Part shown: positions 6,896 through 9,533 of the stretch, in pieces
Layout: every line of letters starts with the position of its first letter
Numbering within the stretch: position 1 is the first letter of the stretch
DNA from: Spirochaetales bacterium
Lineage (GTDB): Bacteria; Spirochaetota; Spirochaetia; DSM-27196; SKKC01
NCBI GenBank assembly: GCA_007126865.1
Contig: SLAN01000095.1
Location: forward strand, 1 to 9,533
Length of the DNA stretch: 9,533 bases
Reading direction: 5' to 3'
Translations under genes and position numbers: made by a program
The notes under the pieces: generated by a model
What the model was told of the DNA's origin: nothing
The model's input: only the letters and a program-made list of their open reading frames with translations
Database searches by the model: none

Positions 6896-8740
6896 ATGTC
6901 CGGCAACAAGCCCTACCTCGAGAGAAATCTCGCCGCCGTCGAGTCGGAGTTCGGTACGCTTGCGCATACAATCGGTGCAAAGGAAACGCCGGCTGAATGC
7001 GAAGTCGGGTCTGAACGAGGTATCGCGCGACTGTCTCTGAACGGTAAGCTCGTTCACAGCGCTCGTGAACCGGCCCGAGAGGCCGCCCGGCTCGTTGATT
7101 CGGCCCTCGCAGGACGTACGCCGGTCGTCGCACTCTTTCTCGGATTCGGTCTCGGCTACCACGTCGAATACGCGCTCAACACACGACCGGAGCTCCATTG
7201 CGTCGTCTATGAGCCGGAGCCGGGCTTGTTGAAGGCGGCGTTTTCCGCTCGCGACTGCACCGCCATCGTACGGTCCGGCCGCCTCTCAATACTCACCGAT
7301 TCCGAACCGGATGCGCTGACCCCGATTATCGAGAAACTCGGCCGCGATGAGCTGGTTCTGATCCACTTGCGCCCACTCTACGAACGGTACGAGCGCGAGT
7401 ACCGTGTGGTCGAATCTCACGTCGACAACCATTTCCGCCGCAGAGAAATCAACCACAACACGCTCGTCCGCTTCGGCAGACGGTGGGTCCGCAATCTCGC
7501 CGAGAACCTGAGCGTCGTTGCCCGATCGACACCGATACGGCGCCTGGAAAACAGATTCCCGGGTATCCCCGCTCTATTGCTCGCCGGTGGACCGTCGCTC
7601 GATGACACGTTGCCGTGGCTATCGCATCTTTCGCGCCGGATGCTTGTTATCGCCGTGGATACGAGCCTTCACGCCGCCGTCCGCACCGGAGTGACACCGG
7701 ACTACGCGGTGGTGGTCGATCCACAGTACTGGAACACCCGGCACCTCGACGCGGCCGCGGGAACCGAATGCGAGATCATCTCCGAGAGCTCCACACATCC
7801 GAGAGTATTCCGCGTTCTCAACGGGCCGGTGTCCATGTGCAGTTCGCTGTTTCCGCTCGGAAAGTTTGTGGAGGAAGCGTGGGAATCGGAGTTCGGAACA
7901 CTCGGTGCGGGAGGCTCGGTGGCCACGACCGCCTGGGACTTCGCACGCTATATAGGATGTAACCCGATATACTGCGCCGGGCTCGATCTCGCTTTTCCCC
8001 GACGCAACACTCACTTCCGCGGCAGTTTTTTCGAATCACGGGCCCTTACATGGTGTCGCCGCAAGCACCCCGTGGAAACGATGGCGTTTTCGTATCTTCA
8101 CAGCGGACAGTCGGAACTGGTTCCCGCCAATAACGGAAAACGCGTGTTAAGCGACACCCGAATGCGAATCTACCGCTGGTGGTTCGAGACACAGATGCGC
8201 CGCTATCCGCAGACTACCACTGTAACGCTGAGCAACGAGGGGGCTTCAATTGACGGCATGCCGGCACGGTCGATCGATTCGGCACTCGAGCTTCCCGATC
8301 GCCGCCGGGAAATCTCGGAGATTCGCCGGGAAAAAACGGAGACCCGAAGGAGTCGGCACGCACGGGATCACCGGAAGAAGGTGGAACGGCTTCGTACACG
8401 GCTGGATGAGCTTACCGGCGAGCTGCGCTCTATGGAAGAGCTCGCTCGTCGCGGATTGATCGTGACCGAACGGGCAATACACGACCGAACGGTTACCGCT
8501 CGTGTCGGCGCGGAAACGCTGGCCGAGCTCGACGCAATCGACACACGCATTACCGGGCACCGGTACCGCGAGATCGCCGGATTCCTCCTGCAGGAGGTCA
8601 AGGAGCGGGTGAGAACGGGAAAGGAGCCGGACCCGCTGGCGGCGAGCAAACTGCTGTACGAAGGGCTCGAAGAGAGCTGCCGGTATCACCGAACGCATCT
8701 CGAGCGCGGAGCGAGTCGATTATCGGAGCACTCAAGTTGA
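6896..8740 (+). CDS. Maf-type glycosyltransferase / MptE-like (DUF115) family protein
   Basis: A 614-aa protein that I assign to the motility-associated factor (Maf) family with the DUF115/MptE-like core. In Campylobacter, Helicobacter and Aeromonas, Maf proteins attach nonulosonic acids to flagellin in the cytoplasm; the archaeal MptE relatives are pterin pyrophosphokinases. In order it has an N-terminal Rossmann-like part (about 75-125: VVALFLGFGLGYHVEY, then CVVYEPEPGLL) and the core at about 222-370. Core marks are PALLLAGGPSLDDTL (nucleotide-binding-type loop, 225-239), VIAVDTSLHAAVRTGVTPDY (251-270), AVVVDPQ with Asp275, and GLDLAF (362-367), the usual family signature. A charged, probably coiled-coil segment follows (about 468-520), then a helical C-terminus. 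The ATG is 4 nt after the PBP stop with only a GAG as ribosome site, so translation is probably coupled. The gene ends just before a strong terminator. The family call is firm; the actual sugar and acceptor cannot be read from sequence. Confidence 0.82.
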   Translation: MSGNKPYLERNLAAVESEFGTLAHTIGAKETPAECEVGSERGIARLSLNGKLVHSAREPAREAARLVDSALAGRTPVVALFLGFGLGYHVEYALNTRPELHCVVYEPEPGLLKAAFSARDCTAIVRSGRLSILTDSEPDALTPIIEKLGRDELVLIHLRPLYERYEREYRVVESHVDNHFRRREINHNTLVRFGRRWVRNLAENLSVVARSTPIRRLENRFPGIPALLLAGGPSLDDTLPWLSHLSRRMLVIAVDTSLHAAVRTGVTPDYAVVVDPQYWNTRHLDAAAGTECEIISESSTHPRVFRVLNGPVSMCSSLFPLGKFVEEAWESEFGTLGAGGSVATTAWDFARYIGCNPIYCAGLDLAFPRRNTHFRGSFFESRALTWCRRKHPVETMAFSYLHSGQSELVPANNGKRVLSDTRMRIYRWWFETQMRRYPQTTTVTLSNEGASIDGMPARSIDSALELPDRRREISEIRREKTETRRSRHARDHRKKVERLRTRLDELTGELRSMEELARRGLIVTERAIHDRTVTARVGAETLAELDAIDTRITGHRYREIAGFLLQEVKERVRTGKEPDPLAASKLLYEGLEESCRYHRTHLERGASRLSEHSS

Positions 8741-8905
8741 CGGAGCAAGGCGCCGATTCTATAGCAAGATGGGGCGCGCGGTACGCTGCGCAAACCTTTA
8801 AACGGTATGCACCTGACGTCCAGGCATACCGTTTTTTTTTGCCCGCGACCCGTCCGCAGGGGCGCTCGCGGCGTCTCATACCCCGGTCCAGGAGCTTGTC
8901 GCCCA
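8741..8905. other. Convergent intergenic region
   Basis: The 165 nt between the Maf-like gene and the acylase gene contain the plus-strand terminator. The remaining 65 nt or so before the acylase stop (8841-8905) are GC-rich with only a weak stem (GCG-A-CCC against GGG-G-CGC around 8845-8865). I see no gene in it. Confidence 0.6.
8800..8840 (+). terminator. Rho-independent terminator of the lepB-PBP-maf operon
   Basis: An 11-bp perfect stem pairs AAACGGTATGC (8800-8810) with GCATACCGTTT (8824-8834) around a 13-nt loop, and the downstream arm runs into nine consecutive T (8832-8840). It sits 59 nt after the Maf-like stop. In the opposite direction only TTT follows the stem, so it should act mainly on plus-strand transcription and at best weakly on the convergent gene. 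Confidence 0.93.
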
Positions 8906-9533
8906 TCACTCCGAGCGCGGAAGCAGCCGCAGCCGTGACGTACGCGGATCGTTGAATTGCAGATTCGAGAGAACCGGAGCCTCCCGATACTCCCCCCTTC
9001 TCCAGGCGGCAAACTGATCCGCATACCATCTGTTGCCGGGATGACCCGACTGCCCGCCGGCGTGTGCGATCCAGCTTCGCGGCGAGTCTTCGAGCGCTAC
9101 TACCATACGAACGCCGGCTCCGAGGTTCACGTTGAACGGATCGCGGAGATCGTACGCCGCACGCCCGACGGTCATATGGTCGCCTCCATGCGGATACGGG
9201 CCACGGTTCAAGAGCAACGAAAGCGGCCATATATCGCCCATCGCGTGGGTAAGCTCGATCGTCTGAATCTCATTCCACTTCCACGAACCGATATCGGGTC
9301 CGAGACGCTCTTCGAGATCGGCGATCGCAGTGGAGAAGGCGGCAGCGAGTACCGGTTCAACCGCCCCGTCGGTCCACTCGCTCTCGCTTCGCCCGAGCAC
9401 CGCATCGAAGCTGTTGAACGCCAGGTAGGCGACGTCGAGGAACTCCGCGAATAGCTCCTCACCGAGAGCCGGTTCGAAGGTCTTGCGCATAGCTTCCAGA
9501 TACCAGTGTGCGAACAGCACCGGTGCGGCCTCC
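8906..9533 (-). CDS. Penicillin acylase (penicillin amidase) family protein, C-terminal part only
   Basis: About 208 codons of the 3' end of a gene that runs off the right edge; the frame is open to the last base, so no start is visible. The family is autocatalytically cleaved N-terminal-nucleophile hydrolases, usually periplasmic, that hydrolyse amide bonds of penicillins, acyl-homoserine lactones or other N-acyl compounds. The visible part corresponds to the end of the beta subunit: HPxGxGDH-like spacing is replaced here by YPHGGDHMTVGRAAYD, followed by FNVNLGAGVRMVVALED, then the hallmark GGQSGHPGNRWYADQFAAW and the RGEYREAPV tail. The catalytic Ser at the beta-subunit N-terminus lies outside the window, so activity and substrate cannot be judged. 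It ends with TGA at 8908-8906 and faces the lepB operon convergently; no intrinsic terminator of its own is obvious. Confidence 0.87.
   Translation of the reverse strand, partial: EAAPVLFAHWYLEAMRKTFEPALGEELFAEFLDVAYLAFNSFDAVLGRSESEWTDGAVEPVLAAAFSTAIADLEERLGPDIGSWKWNEIQTIELTHAMGDIWPLSLLLNRGPYPHGGDHMTVGRAAYDLRDPFNVNLGAGVRMVVALEDSPRSWIAHAGGQSGHPGNRWYADQFAAWRRGEYREAPVLSNLQFNDPRTSRLRLLPRSE

Noticed and set aside
8767..8795. GC-rich inverted repeat (GCGC ... GCGC) before the terminator
   Set aside because: Only about 4 bp pair around a 10-nt loop and the adjacent pairs fail; the 11-bp stem with nine T that follows explains termination better.
8957..9454. A 165-codon plus-strand frame opposite the acylase gene
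   Set aside because: The minus-strand frame carries the penicillin-acylase signature, so this is its antisense shadow.
1..9533. Search by eye for CRISPR arrays, tRNAs, insertion-sequence ends, toxin-antitoxin pairs or phage genes
   Set aside because: No direct-repeat arrays, cloverleaf-like sequences, terminal inverted repeats or transposase/integrase motifs were seen; the content is housekeeping envelope genes.

Overview
This window looks like an ordinary chromosomal stretch of a GC-rich (roughly 58-60% by eye), diderm-type bacterium, dominated by cell-envelope genes. The motility-associated (Maf, DUF115-type) protein beside a divisome-type PBP, a LysM/M23 hydrolase and a SecA with a C-terminal zinc motif would fit a free-living spirochaete. 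That placement is an impression from family combinations and was not tested by any search. No mobile element, CRISPR array, rRNA or tRNA was seen.

Layout. (1) 63-2849, plus strand: full-length secA, the preprotein translocase ATPase. (2) 2909-3949, minus strand: a membrane-anchored LysM-LysM-M23 murein hydrolase, convergent with secA; the 59-nt gap holds one small hairpin. (3) About 3950-4383, minus strand: a stretch upstream of the M23 core whose reading frame is not settled. It can be read as a long Arg-rich extension of the M23 protein, or as a separate small ORF whose TGA overlaps an M23 ATG (TGATG). (4) 4347-4416: an AT-rich divergent promoter region with a perfect minus-strand TATAAT and a 27-bp imperfect palindrome. 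(5) 4417-8740, plus strand: lepB (signal peptidase I), a class B PBP with a C-terminal PASTA domain, and a 614-aa Maf/MptE-like protein. The genes are closely spaced (42 nt and 4 nt) and end at a strong rho-independent terminator at 8800-8840, so they look like one operon. (6) 8906-9533, minus strand: the C-terminal end of a penicillin-acylase-family Ntn hydrolase that continues beyond the right edge.

How the genes fit together: SecA drives proteins through SecYEG, LepB removes their signal peptides, the PBP cross-links septal peptidoglycan, and the M23 protein probably trims peptidoglycan. The Maf-like protein probably transfers a nonulosonic-acid-type sugar, to flagellin in the characterised systems. 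No novel defence, mobile or biosynthetic system is evident. The points most worth following up are the M23 N-terminus and frame problem, the palindrome between the divergent promoters, and the tight coupling of a cell-division PBP to a Maf-family glycosyltransferase.
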